From: Lotus japonicus
Taxonomy: Eukaryota; Streptophyta; Magnoliopsida; Fabales; Fabaceae
DNA length: 64,000 bases
NCBI RefSeq assembly: GCF_012489685.1
Contig: NC_080042.1
Coordinates: 77,071,093-77,135,092, forward strand
Direction: 5' to 3'
Below are positions 49,692 through 60,950 of the stretch, piece by piece. A program made the position numbers and the translations under genes. The stretch's first letter is position 1; every line of letters starts with the position of its first letter. The notes under the pieces were generated by a model. That model did not search any database. It was not told where the DNA came from and was given only the letters and a program-made list of their open reading frames with translations.

Positions 49692-49945
49692 TGCTCTCAC
49701 GAAGTCTCACGCTTCTGTGGAGTCTCACACATTCACAAAGTCTCACGCTTCAGTGAAGTTTTATGCTTTCACAAGGTCTCACGCCTCAGTGAATTTACAC
49801 ACTTGCACGAAGTCTCACGCTTCCATGAAGTATCATGCTGTTCACGAGGTCTCACGCCTCAGTGAAGATCCATGCTTTCCACAAGGTCTCACGCCTCAGT
49901 GGAGTATCACGCATTCACAAGGTCTCACACCTCCGTGAAGCTTCT
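49692..49945 (+). repeat. Minisatellite in the A 3' LTR
   Basis: About eight imperfect units of 30-37 bp, each with GTCTCACGC(T/C)TC and (T)GAAG or CACAAGG words. The copy in the other LTR is at 58478-58731. Unit length varies, so it is not a regular spacer array. Confidence 0.85.
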
Positions 49946-51482
49946 CGGCTCATCCCTTGGATGGCTAAACAAACTGCTCCCAGAGCGAATGAGTATCAAC
50001 ATACCCAAAACTCGAAATCTTCCCAACACTTGGATCCGACGACACTTCTCATTTTCCAAAACTAAACTTCAATCCAAAGCTTGCATCCGAGATTGTTATC
50101 TTTATTTAAAGGTTTAGAGGTTGTTTAATATCTTATGAATTTCTTTATAAAAATAGCTCTTTTTAGTCTTATCGTATTCCCTATGAGTTCAAAGTTCCCA
50201 TAAACCCAAGTAATTCCCTGAGAAGGTCTCGATCCATTGGAGCATGACAAGGCCCGAACTCCGTTCGTCCTTTTAAAACTCTCTCAAAATCTCATAAAAA
50301 TTCGGCATGACCTGCCCGTAATCCTCACTTTTCAGAATCTCAGGTACAAGTGGAATAGCATCATTGAAACAGCTCAACCAAAAGACATAAACAGCATATT
50401 CCAACACATCCTAAGTTAACCATGTAGCACATAGCATGTGAATCATTTAGCACACAATATCATGGCATCAAGTACTCAACAAGTTCGGCCGAAGCCTCAG
50501 AAATCATTTCAGACATTTAGCAATTAGGTGCATAACACATAAATCAAGTCGAATTTCATCGACACCTAAAGCATTATCTAGTAATTCAGAGAGTAGCCCT
50601 CACCGGTGGGTCTTCCAGCTTCCTCCTCCAAATGTTCTTCAAGCTCTTCTCCTTGGTTTCTTGGAATCTCCTCAAACGAACCTTAAGCAAAAATCACAGA
50701 AATCAACACCAAGAGTCAGAAACTCAGCAATCAAAGAGTCCTAGGGTTACACAGTACACTACTACCTCCGTGGTACGACAATCTAACGCGTTAAGACAAG
50801 TTTTCGAAAAATCGGATTCTCCTCCCCCCTTGATATAGCTCTCGGCCACTTTCCTTAATTGGGAGGGTCGATTTTTCTTCGATCAAACTTGGTTCCTAGG
50901 TTAACATAAGCCGTAACTAAGACGGTTCTAGGCTCGGAAAAATTTTCGGATCGAAAACTGATATAGGGGTAGTTTGGTCATTATTTTTAGCTCAGAATTT
51001 CAAAATTGGATTTTTGAAAAACAAATTGGATGGGGACGTCCACAACGACGTTTATGACGACAAATCCTACTAGCACTAAGCCAAGTCGATAGATTAGAGC
51101 GTAAAGGTTGCGACTTTGGCGAAAAATGGGTATTTAGGGTAGAAATTGATCCCGGCGGCATTTCGTCGACATTTGACAAAATCTAATCCGCAGAACACGC
51201 TCAGGAGCATGCAGGGAAGAAGTTTAGACGCTGAAATCAACTGATTTGAACAGTTTTTCAAAAACCTCAAAATTTTGAACTCAGAAAGTCGCAGGAGAAA
51301 TGGACAGAAACGACGATTCGAAGGAGAGTATAGATTACCTACCTCGAGGTCTTCGATTAGTGACGAACGGTGAAGCAAACGGGCAAGAATCGACGAAGAT
51401 CCGGATCTCTCTCTCTCTCTAGAAACTCGCGGCTTTGGGGGGTGGGGAAAATGGGTTTTGTGAAAAAAATCTAATTTTTCAA

Positions 51483-51493
51483 CTATTTATAGG
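51483..51493 (-). promoter_or_regulatory. LTR TATA box of element A (3' LTR copy)
   Basis: CCTATAAATAG on the minus strand, about 670 bp from the U3 end; the copy in the 5' LTR is at 60269-60279. Confidence 0.65.
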
Positions 51494-52164
51494 TTTTGGA
51501 AAAAACGGAAAAATGATTTTTTTGCGATTCCGATTTTTCCTGCGCGTTCCTTTGCGCATTCTAAGATAGGTTCTAGCGACAGAATTCCAGAACTCAAAAT
51601 AGAATTCTTGGAATTAAACCAAAAGATCCAAAATCGGCATAAGTCGGTGTAAGTCGGTTTATCCCGAAAAACTACTTTTTGCAGTGATCGTCGGATGAGA
51701 AAACTTCCTTCTGAAGAAAGATTAGGAATGATGAGAGATGTAGGAGAACGCGGGTGGAATCTTCGTTTGAGTTTCCGGATAGAAAAAGTCTTCATCGTCT
51801 GTCGATCTTAGGTTTTCCGAACTATCAGGGATTCCGTTTCGGCAAACTTCCGAGAATTGGAATTTGACGTTCGTACATTCCAGGATTTCGCATCGAAATG
51901 GTTGTTTAAGGACGGAAAAGAGAAGTTCTAACATTTCTCTGAGGATTTTTGGAATTAGTTTCCATCGTGTCCTAAAGCGTAAATTAACTATTCACTAATA
52001 CCTTCGACCTAGGATTAAGCGTATGTTAGTCGTGCTATAACTCTTTCGGTTTTTCGATACATTCTTGGACTTTTCCTGAACCTCTTTCCTTCCCAAATTT
52101 ATCTTAATCAAATAACTTATTTATTTTATTCACTTATCCAAAGCGTTAAAACTTGGGCCTTACA

Positions 52165-52199
52165 TTACTACCCTCCAAAAAGAAAGTTTCGTCCTCGAA
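52165..52199 (-). promoter_or_regulatory. Polypurine-tract region of element A
   Basis: On the minus strand TTCGAGGACGAA (plus 52188-52199) overlaps the end of the polyprotein region and is followed by GGAGGGTAGTAA and the LTR TGTAAGGCCC. Same arrangement as in B. Confidence 0.7.
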
Positions 52200-52201
52200 A
52201 C

Positions 52202-55200
52202 TTAAGGGTCAGTAAAAAGTTCTGGATACTGTTCCTTGATCTTTTCCTTCAGCTCCCACGTTGCATCACCGGTGTCCTTGTTCCAAATAACCTTCACTAA
52301 CTCGATCTCTTTACCCCTCAACTGCTTTACCCTTGTGTCACCAATGCTGATTGGCGGTGTCTCGAAAGACAAGTTATCCTTCAACTCAATGTCATCCAGC
52401 TCGATGACGTGCATCGGATCAGCAATATACTTCCGCAGTTGTGACACATGGAATACATCGTGAACGTTTGATAGAAAAGGCGGTAGTGCGATCTGATAAG
52501 CTACCGGTCCTACACGACGAGTAATCTGATAAGGTCCAATGAACTTTGGCGTCAGCTTTCTTGACTTGATTGCTCGACCAACTCCTGTAGTCTGGGTAAC
52601 TCGCAAAAACACATGATCCCCTTCTTCAAATTCCAGGGTTCTGCGCCTTTGATCTGCATAGCTCTTCTGTCTACTCTGAGAAGCCTTCATCTTTTCCCTG
52701 ATCTGTTTAATCTTCTCAGTTGTCTGTTGCAGAAGTTCCGGTCCTACTAACAAATTCTCTCCATCTTGATACCAACATAAAGGTGTTCTACACTTGCGGC
52801 CATACAATGCCTCATACGGTGCCATACCTATGGTCGTATGAAAACTGTTGTTATATGTGAATTCAATCAGTGGCAATAGGGTGTCCCAACTGCCCTTATT
52901 GTCTAACACGCAAGCTCGTAGCAAATCCTCCAATGATTGGATAGTTCTCTCAGTTTGCCCATCAGTCTGTGGATGATAAGCAGAGCTTAATCTCAGCCTC
53001 GTTCCCAAAGCCTCATGAAGAGCTCCCCACAGATGTGAAGTAAACTTCGGGTCTCTATCGGAAACGATACTTGTTGGCACTCCATGAAGTCGCACAATCT
53101 CAGCTATATAAATCTCTGATAGCTTATCCACGTTGTACGTAGTTCTCACCGGTATGAAATGAGCCGACTTAGTCAGTCGATCCACGATTACCCAAATCGA
53201 GTCATATCCTCTTTGAGTTCTTGGTAATGCCACGACAAAATCCATCGATATGCTATCCCATTTCCATTGAGGTACATCCAAGCTTTGTAGCATACCCGCA
53301 GATTTCTGATGTTCCACCTTCGCCTTTTGACAGGTCAAACATGCAGCTACATATTCTGCCACTTGTCTTTTCATTCCTGGCCACCAAAAATTCACCTTCA
53401 AGTCCTGGTGCATCTTTTTCATTCCAGGGTGAATGCTCAGCTTACTTTTATGACCTTCGTCCAGTATCAACCTCCTTAGGTCAGGGTTGTTGGGTACGCA
53501 AACTCTACCCTTACACCGTAGGATATTGTCACTTCCTACCTTGAATTCCGGGTCCTTACCCTGAATTACCAAATTCCTTTTTCCGAGTAAAAATTCATCT
53601 TGTAACTGTTGGTCTCGGATTTCTTCCATCAATCCATTGGTAATCCTGATCATCCCGAACCTCAGTTCTCCCTCGGATAATCTTACGTCCAAACTCAAAT
53701 CTCGGAATTGTTCCAGCAGTTGTAGCTCCTTCACCATCATTGACGAGATATGCATTTTCCTGCTCAATGCATCAGCAACAACATTAGCTTTTCCAGGATG
53801 GTATTGTAAGGTAAAATCGTAATCCTTGAGAAACTCCATCCAACGTCGTTGTCTCATGTTCAACTCCTTCTGGTCAAACAAGTACTTCAAGCTCTTGTGA
53901 TCGCTAAATATGGTGAAATTGCATCCATATAAGTGATGTCTCCAGATCTTCAACGAAAACACAATGGCAGCAAGTTCTAAGTCATGAGTCGGATAGTTCT
54001 TCTCATGAGTCTTCAGTTGTCGTGAAGCATAAGCCACCACTTTCCGATGCTGCATCAGCACACATCCCAAACCTTGATGCGAAGCATCACAGTACACTTC
54101 ATACGGTTCCTCTGGTTGCGGTAAGACGAGTACAGGTGACGTCGTCAAACGTTCCTTCATTGTCTGAAAACTAGTTTCGCACGCTTCGGTCCATGCAAAA
54201 GGTTGATCCTTTCTCGTGAGTTGAGTCAAGGGTCCAACGATCTTGGCGAAATTCTCAATGAAGCGACGATAGTATCCCGCCAAACCGACAAAACTCCTGA
54301 TCTCAGTCACGGTCTTTGGCCGTTCCCATGACAACACCGTCTCTACCTTTGCTGGATCCACAGCTATACCTTCTTTAGAAATCACATGGCCCAAGAATTT
54401 TACCTCTTCGAGCCAAAATTCACACTTAGAAGGGTTGGCGTACAACTTTGTCTCTCTCAACACTTGTAAAACCTGACGCAAGTGCCCTTCATGATCTTCA
54501 GCGTTCTTTGAGTAGATCAGAATGTCGTCGATAAACACCACGACGAATCGATCCAAGAACGGATGGAATGTCCTGTTCATGTAATCCATGAAGATAGCAG
54601 GTGCGTTTGTCACCCCAAATGGCATCACTAGATACTCATAGTGTCCATAACGAGTCCGGAATGCCGTCTTCTGGATATCCTCAGTCTTTACTCTAATTTG
54701 ATGGTAACCCGACTTCAGGTCTATCTTTGAGAATATCGCAGCTCCTCGTAGTTGATCCATCAAATCATCAATTCTGGGTAGCGGATACCTATTCTTGACG
54801 GTTACTTTGTTCAGTTGTCGATAGTCGACACAAAGTCTAGATTTCCCATCCTTCTTCTTCACCAATAAGACGGGTGCTCCCCAAGGTGAAACGCTTGGTC
54901 GGATGAATCCTTTCGACAGAAGATCCTCAAGTTGAGACTTCAACTCCACCAATTCCGCAGGTGCCATCCGATATGGTGCAATCGAAATCGGTCCTGTTCC
55001 CGGTACGATGTCAATAGCAAACTCAATGTCGCGTACAGGCGGCAAACCAGGTACATCGACAGGAAAAACATCCGCGAAGTCCCTCACAACTGGAATATTA
55101 CTCACTTCCGAATTTCCTTTACTCTCCAAGCTCAACAAAACTGAATACTCTTGAGATCCTTCATTCAGAGAGACATTAATATGATTGGCGGATAGATACT

Positions 55201-56620
55201 CGGAAAGGTCCGAGTCAGGAAATACCACTCTCTTTCGGCTACAGTCCAGAAGACAATGGTAGTGAGACAACCAGTCCATCCCTAGGATAACATCTAGGTT
55301 CTTGAGAGTTAGGCACACTAGGTTAGCATGGTAAACTTTATCCCTATAGGTTACTGGGCAATACATGCATGCAGTATTGGCAAGCAGAGTTTTGGCAGGT
55401 GTGGTAACTATAAGATCGAAACTCAAAGCAGTAACGGGAAGTTTTAATCTAGTAGCACATTCCCTAGAGATAAAAGAGTGCGTTGCTCCGGAATCAAAAA
55501 GTACAGTTAGGAGATTACCGTCAATCTCGCAATCTCCCCTGATCAGACCATCAACATCTTCAGCTTCTTCACCATCCATGGTGTAGACTCTTGCCTTGGC
55601 AGCAGGACGCTTCCCACGAGCAGTGTTTACAGCTGGTTCTGTCTTAGGTGCTCTGCATTGAGCAGCAGTATGCCCCAACTTGTTACAGTTAAAGCATTTG
55701 GGCCTCATGTCAGTACAAGTATTGGCATAGTGCCCAGGCTGCCCACATCTGTAACAGGTCATCTCCCTGTTCACAGTCTGACCTCCAGAACCTCCAGCAG
55801 TACCCACCATGGGCCTATAAGATCCTGAAGCAATTCCTCTACCTGCAGGACGTTGATACGGCTTCCTACTCTGAAATCTCCCTCTGCCTTGAAAATTTTG
55901 AGAGCCCGACCTCATCGGCCCTCCTGTCCCAACACGGTTCAGTCTCCTGTTCTTCATTATCTCCACCTCAGTGGCTTTCTCGACCAAAGTCTGAAAACGA
56001 GTGATCCCCAACGGTTTCACCGAGTCTTCAATATCGGGCCTCAGCCCATTCACAAAGCGCTTGCACATGTAGGGTTCATCGACCCCATTGCGGAAGAATC
56101 GAAAGTGCTTGGCCAACGATTCCAGCTTGGCAGCATATTCCGGGATGGACATGCTACCCTGACGAAGTGTCAGGAATTGCGACTCACGCTCGTCCCGCGC
56201 ACTATCTGGAAAATACTTTTCCAGAAAAGCAGCACGAAACGAAGTCCAGTTCACTTCCAGGTTGTTTGCTTCCATCATTCCTCTGGCGCCTCTCCACCAG
56301 TACTCAGCATCACCCAACAGTAGAAAGGTTGCCATTCCCACCTTGGCCCCCTCAGCAGTCTGCAATACACCGAAGATCTTTTCAATCTCCTGGATCCAGA
56401 GATCCGCTTTGTCCGGGTCCGTACCCCCCGAGAACTTAGGTGGATCCTGTCTCCTAAAATCATTCAGGCCTCTGTTCTGATCCATTGTCACTTCCCTCTG
56501 GCGTTGGTGCTGATCACGTGCCTCCTCAGCAGCACGCCTCATAGCATTATCGTTTGCCTGTGCAGTCACAGCTTGGGCCATAGTGGCCATCATCTCAGCT
56601 AGTTGGTTAGCGTTCACCAT
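52202..56620 (-). CDS. Gag-Pol polyprotein of Tekay element A
   Basis: Uninterrupted 1,472-residue frame starting [11 protein letters not shown]. Gag with QDPPKFSGG (59-67); CCHC knuckles [14 protein letters not shown] (289-302) and [14 protein letters not shown] (309-322); protease DSGATHS (from 376); reverse transcriptase with the FIDD catalytic pair (D698, D699); RNase H (D845 in VYCDAS, D907 in FSDHKSL). Integrase has zinc ligands H1057, H1064, C1094, C1097 and catalytic D1127, D1188, E1224, with 35 residues between the last two. The GPYQI module is at 1362-1366, and a chromodomain-like tail (about 1422-1470) ends YPELF. All catalytic residues looked for are present and there is no internal stop, so the element may be autonomous. 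Domain order and tail place it in the chromoviruses; long LTRs fit Tekay/Del. Confidence 0.96.
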   Translation of the reverse strand: MVNANQLAEMMATMAQAVTAQANDNAMRRAAEEARDQHQRQREVTMDQNRGLNDFRRQDPPKFSGGTDPDKADLWIQEIEKIFGVLQTAEGAKVGMATFLLLGDAEYWWRGARGMMEANNLEVNWTSFRAAFLEKYFPDSARDERESQFLTLRQGSMSIPEYAAKLESLAKHFRFFRNGVDEPYMCKRFVNGLRPDIEDSVKPLGITRFQTLVEKATEVEIMKNRRLNRVGTGGPMRSGSQNFQGRGRFQSRKPYQRPAGRGIASGSYRPMVGTAGGSGGQTVNREMTCYRCGQPGHYANTCTDMRPKCFNCNKLGHTAAQCRAPKTEPAVNTARGKRPAAKARVYTMDGEEAEDVDGLIRGDCEIDGNLLTVLFDSGATHSFISRECATRLKLPVTALSFDLIVTTPAKTLLANTACMYCPVTYRDKVYHANLVCLTLKNLDVILGMDWLSHYHCLLDCSRKRVVFPDSDLSEYLSANHINVSLNEGSQEYSVLLSLESKGNSEVSNIPVVRDFADVFPVDVPGLPPVRDIEFAIDIVPGTGPISIAPYRMAPAELVELKSQLEDLLSKGFIRPSVSPWGAPVLLVKKKDGKSRLCVDYRQLNKVTVKNRYPLPRIDDLMDQLRGAAIFSKIDLKSGYHQIRVKTEDIQKTAFRTRYGHYEYLVMPFGVTNAPAIFMDYMNRTFHPFLDRFVVVFIDDILIYSKNAEDHEGHLRQVLQVLRETKLYANPSKCEFWLEEVKFLGHVISKEGIAVDPAKVETVLSWERPKTVTEIRSFVGLAGYYRRFIENFAKIVGPLTQLTRKDQPFAWTEACETSFQTMKERLTTSPVLVLPQPEEPYEVYCDASHQGLGCVLMQHRKVVAYASRQLKTHEKNYPTHDLELAAIVFSLKIWRHHLYGCNFTIFSDHKSLKYLFDQKELNMRQRRWMEFLKDYDFTLQYHPGKANVVADALSRKMHISSMMVKELQLLEQFRDLSLDVRLSEGELRFGMIRITNGLMEEIRDQQLQDEFLLGKRNLVIQGKDPEFKVGSDNILRCKGRVCVPNNPDLRRLILDEGHKSKLSIHPGMKKMHQDLKVNFWWPGMKRQVAEYVAACLTCQKAKVEHQKSAGMLQSLDVPQWKWDSISMDFVVALPRTQRGYDSIWVIVDRLTKSAHFIPVRTTYNVDKLSEIYIAEIVRLHGVPTSIVSDRDPKFTSHLWGALHEALGTRLRLSSAYHPQTDGQTERTIQSLEDLLRACVLDNKGSWDTLLPLIEFTYNNSFHTTIGMAPYEALYGRKCRTPLCWYQDGENLLVGPELLQQTTEKIKQIREKMKASQSRQKSYADQRRRTLEFEEGDHVFLRVTQTTGVGRAIKSRKLTPKFIGPYQITRRVGPVAYQIALPPFLSNVHDVFHVSQLRKYIADPMHVIELDDIELKDNLSFETPPISIGDTRVKQLRGKEIELVKVIWNKDTGDATWELKEKIKEQYPELFTDP

Positions 56621-56817
56621 GTTCTGCTAAATTAACAAACAGTTAGTGCTCATCATAAGATAGCATCCAAAATCACTATACAATATGATTAAGCAATAAC
56701 TTCAAACAATTCTAAGCGAAAAATCGCTTGGCAGACAATCAATTTTTACTCTTTGCAGAGTCACACAACCTAGCACAGAAGACCTATTCCCCAAAGACTC
56801 CCGAAAGACTCGACTAA

Positions 56818-56829
56818 GCTCTGATACCA
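56818..56829 (-). promoter_or_regulatory. Primer-binding site of element A
   Basis: Minus strand TGGTATCAGAGC, complementary to initiator methionine tRNA, four bases from the 5' LTR. Confidence 0.9.
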
Positions 56830-57283
56830 CAAATGTAACACCCCGATTTCGGTGGCGTCACTTTAGTAACCAAAAGAAAATACTTTAAGCGGAAAAACGT
56901 GAATTATTTTTTTTCGACAATATAACTAAAGACAAAAAGCAATAAAACTCCCCAACAAAAGATAAAAGGAACTACTATACAACTATATATACATGCCTCG
57001 TGTCGGGTGACAGAAAAGAGTAACGCCCGAAGGCAATATGTACAGTCCAAGATGAAGATACTGTGTCCGCAACACTAACCTACAAAAACTGAGAGCAAGT
57101 TGGCCCAGCGGCCTAAGAAAAGACCCCCTAAATCCAACCAGCTCTCTGTGATCTCCATAGGAAACCACACAAAAGCTACCGGTAGGAAAACTACCCTGTC
57201 CCCAAAACGGAAGCATGACGGTCAGAGCATCGACACAACTCCTACACTATCCCTACCCGAGGAGCCCACACTAGCACTCGATC

Positions 57284-57766
57284 CTACATGCTAGCGCGGT
57301 CGTCATCCGAATCTGCATCCAGGACGACTAGGTCGACGTACTCAACACTGCCCTCTCTGTCCACCCTAATGCGCTCCCGCACTGGACTCTCGGGCTCGGG
57401 GCCCGGAACGAGATCCGCAACGACAGCAGCAGCAGTAGACGGACTAGACTCCGTCGAAGCCCCACCTACTGGCAACTCCTCAGAAGGGTCCTCATCATCT
57501 GAAGGAGATGGTGGCGGTGGAGGTACTCCCAAGCCGGGTCCACAGTGTACTCCTGGAGGCAGGTTGAAGCTCACTATGTGCCTCCTCATCACTCCCTCCG
57601 TCAAGCGTCCGAATCGATCGACACGGTCCTCCATGATCCGACCGGTGTAGGTCGCACGGTGGCCCTCGGGATCGACCACCCATGCACCTGGGTCGTCTTG
57701 GTCAAGCATCTCGTACCTGGTCCCCCCTGACGGGCTGACCATGGTAAACCAATCCCCCATACTCAT
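57284..57766 (-). CDS. Unidentified 160-residue ORF inside the A 5' LTR
   Basis: Same frame and same product as at 48498-48980. In the 5' LTR it lies about 2.5 kb downstream of the TATA box and before the primer site. It would therefore be in the long leader of the genomic RNA, ahead of Gag-Pol. No family recognised. Confidence 0.45.
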   Translation of the reverse strand: MSMGDWFTMVSPSGGTRYEMLDQDDPGAWVVDPEGHRATYTGRIMEDRVDRFGRLTEGVMRRHIVSFNLPPGVHCGPGLGVPPPPPSPSDDEDPSEELPVGGASTESSPSTAAAVVADLVPGPEPESPVRERIRVDREGSVEYVDLVVLDADSDDDRASM

Positions 57767-58477
57767 CTGACAAATGGCGTAGTCCGCCCAAACACACACA
57801 GCAGACGCGAGGGTCAACTCCAAAGAATTATATAATTAATAAAACCAGATATAATTATAGGATAATAAATACTAGCCTCTCAGGCTTATAAGTTTTGGGA
57901 TAGCTTCCTAGGGTTGCATGTATCACAATAAATATAAAGAGCCATAAAAACAAGTAGCATGCCTCAAAAATAGGATAAACAGTTACCAATCACACTCAGC
58001 AACTAAGTTAGCATGTATGTTGCATGAAATGCAATGCTGGGTAACAAAATGCATTCCGGAAGAAGGATGGACATCAACGAGACGGCCCTAACACCAGCCA
58101 CGGTGGGTACCTTCCTGCTCGCGTGTCTCTTACACCACACAAAAGTAGTCAGATCAGCAGTGAACCCGTAGGTCTGCCATTCCGTCTGCTACTGAGGACC
58201 ACCGTAGTGTCCTAAATATGGAAATCCGGGTCTTATGACCATTTTGGAATCCACCGAGGTCCGGTATCACGCCGTGTATTAACCTCAAAATGAGTGCATG
58301 AATGCAAGTGATTAGCCAAACAACGTCTCCGACCTCACCCGACACGTCGCCACGTGTTCTAGATTAACTTAAAGTCTCTAAAAGAATACCCTAAGGTAAA
58401 TGTCGATTCTGCGACAAAATACAATTAATCATAAACAAAAGAGTGCAACCACTCACGACAACTCTTCGAGTCATCAA

Positions 58478-58731
58478 TGCTCTCACGAAGTCTCACGCTT
58501 CTGTGGAGTCTCACACATTCACAAAGTCTCACGCTTCAGTGAAGTTTTATGCTTTCACAAGGTCTCACGCCTCAGTGAATTTACACACTTGCACGAAGTC
58601 TCACGCTTCCATGAAGTATCATGCTGTTCACGAGGTCTCACGCCTCAGTGAAGATCCATGCTTTCCACAAGGTCTCACGCCTCAGTGGAGTATCACGCAT
58701 TCACAAGGTCTCACACCTCCGTGAAGCTTCT
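58478..58731 (+). repeat. Minisatellite in the A 5' LTR
   Basis: Copy of the 49692-49945 array, 8,786 bp to the right, without visible change. Confidence 0.85.
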
Positions 58732-60268
58732 CGGCTCATCCCTTGGATGGCTAAACAAACTGCTCCCAGAGCGAATGAGTATCAACATACCCAAAACTCG
58801 AAATCTTCCCAACACTTGGATCCGACGACACTTCTCATTTTCCAAAACTAAACTTCAATCCAAAGCTTGCATCCGAGATTGTTATCTTTATTTAAAGGTT
58901 TAGAGGTTGTTTAATATCTTATGAATTTCTTTATAAAAATAGCTCTTTTTAGTCTTATCGTATTCCCTATGAGTTCAAAGTTCCCATAAACCCAAGTAAT
59001 TCCCTGAGAAGGTCTCGATCCATTGGAGCATGACAAGGTCCGAACTCCGTTCGTCCTTTTAAAACTCTCTCAAAATCTCATAAAAATTCGGCATGACCTG
59101 CCCGTAATCCTCACTTTTCAGAATCTCAGGTACAAGTGGAATAGCATCATTGAAACAGCTCAACCAAAAGACATAAACAGCATATTCCAGCACATCCTAA
59201 GTTAACCATGTAGCACATAGCATGTGAATCATTTAGCACACAATATCATGGCATCAAGTACTCAACAAGTTCGGCCGAAGCCTCAGAAATCATTTCAGAC
59301 ATTTAGCAATTAGGTGCATAACACATAAATCAAGTCGAATTTCATCGACACCTAAAGCATTATCTAGTAATTCAGAGAGTAGCCCTCACCGGTGGGTCTT
59401 CCAGCTTCCTCCTCCAAATGTTCTTCAAGCTCTTCTCCTTGGTTTCTTGGAATCTCCTCAAACGAACCTTAAGCAAAAATCACAGAAATCAACACCAAGA
59501 GTCAGAAACTCAGCAATCAAAGAGTCCTAGGGTTACACAGTACACTACTACCTCCGTGGTACGACAATCTAACGCGTTAAGACAAGTTTTCGAAAAATCG
59601 GATTCTCCTCCCCCCTTGATATAGCTCTCGGCCACTTTCCTTAATTGGGAGGGTCGATTTTTCTTCGATCAAACTTGGTTCCTAGGTTAACATAAGCCGT
59701 AACTAAGACGGTTCTAGGCTCGGAAAAATTTTCGGATCGAAAACTGATATAGGGGTAGTTTGGTCATTATTTTTAGCTCAGAATTTCAAAATTGGATTTT
59801 TGAAAAACAAATTGGATGGGGACGTCCACAACGACGTTTATGACGACAAATCCTACTAGCACTAAGCCAAGTCGATAGATTAGAGCGTAAAGGTTGCGAC
59901 TTTGGCGAAAAATGGGTATTTAGGGTAGAAATTGATCCCGGCGGCATTTCGTCGACATTTGACAAAATCTAATCCGCAGAACACGCTCAGGAGCATGCAG
60001 GGAAGAAGTTTAGACGCTGAAATCAACTGATTTGAACAGTTTTTCAAAAACCTCAAAATTTTGAACTCAGAAAGTCGCAGGAGAAATGGACAGAAACGAC
60101 GATTCGAAGGAGAGTATAGATTACCTACCTCGAGGTCTTCGATTAGTGACGAACGGTGAAGCAAACGGGCAAGAATCGACGAAGATCCGGATCTCTCTCT
60201 CTCTCTAGAAACTCGCGGCTTTGGGGGGTGGGGAAAATGGGTTTTGTGAAAAAAATCTAATTTTTCAA

Positions 60269-60279
60269 CTATTTATAGG
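60269..60279 (-). promoter_or_regulatory. LTR TATA box of element A (5' LTR copy)
   Basis: CCTATAAATAG on the minus strand; the likely driver of element A transcription, with the start expected near 60240. Confidence 0.65.
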
Positions 60280-60950
60280 TTTTGGAAAAAACGGAAAAAT
60301 GATTTTTTTGCGATTCCGATTTTTCCTGCGCGTTCCTTTGCGCATTCTAAGATAGGTTCTGGCGACAGAATTCCAGAACTCAAAATAGAATTCTTGGAAT
60401 TAAACCAAAAGATCCAAAATCGGCATAAGTCGGTGTAAGTCGGTTTATCCCGAAAAACTACTTTTTGCAGTGATCGTCGGATGAGAAAACTTCCTTCTGA
60501 AGAAAGATTAGGAATGATGAGAGATGTAGGAGAGCGCGGGTGGAATCTTCGTTTGAGTTTCCGGATAGAAAAAGTCTTCATCGTCTGTCGATCTTAGGTT
60601 TTCCGAACTATCAGGGATTCCGTTTCGGCAAACTTCCGAGAATTGGAATTTGACGTTCGTACATTCCAGGATTTCGCATCGAAATGGTTGTTTAAGGACG
60701 GAAAAGAGAAGTTCTAACATTTCTCTGAGGATTTTTGGAATTAGTTTCCATCGTGTCCTAAAGCGTAAATTAACTATTCACTAATACCTTCGACCTAGGA
60801 TTAAGCGTATGTTAGTCGTGCTATAACTCTTTCGGTTTTTCGATACATTCTTGGACTTTTCCTGAACCTCTTTCCTTCCCAAATTTATCTTAATCAAATA
60901 ACTTATTTATTTTATTCACTTATCCAAAGCGTTAAAACTTGGGCCTTACA

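Larger units (their letters stand above)
48461..52164 (-). repeat. 3' LTR of element A, inner part
   Basis: Continues the A LTR after the nested insertion; the first five bases are the duplicated CTATC. It corresponds to 57247-60950 of the intact LTR. Four differences seen in this part, all transitions: 50253 C, 50404 A, 51575 A, 51748 A against T, G, G, G in the other copy. Confidence 0.93.
36760..60950 (-). mobile_element. Tekay-type Ty3/gypsy retrotransposon A (contains nested B and Cassandra)
   Basis: The element starts TGTAACACCCCG and ends GGGCCTTACA, with AAGTA duplicated on both sides (36755-36759, 60951-60955). It reads on the minus strand: 5' LTR 60950-56834, primer site 56829-56818, polyprotein 56620-52202, purine-rich tract next to 52165, 3' LTR 52164-36760. 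The 3' LTR is interrupted by B plus Cassandra at 37178-48460. Without the insert, and counting the duplicated CTATC once, the 3' LTR is 418 + 3,699 = 4,117 bp, exactly the length of the other LTR. Tekay/Del chromoviruses are known for such long LTRs. Confidence 0.93.
56834..60950 (-). repeat. 5' LTR of element A, intact
   Basis: 4,117 bp, TGTAACACCCCG to GGGCCTTACA, uninterrupted. It contains the TATA box (60269-60279), the minisatellite (58478-58731) and the unidentified ORF (57284-57766). It is the reference that shows CTATC occurs once in the target of the nested insertion (at 57247-57251). Confidence 0.95.
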
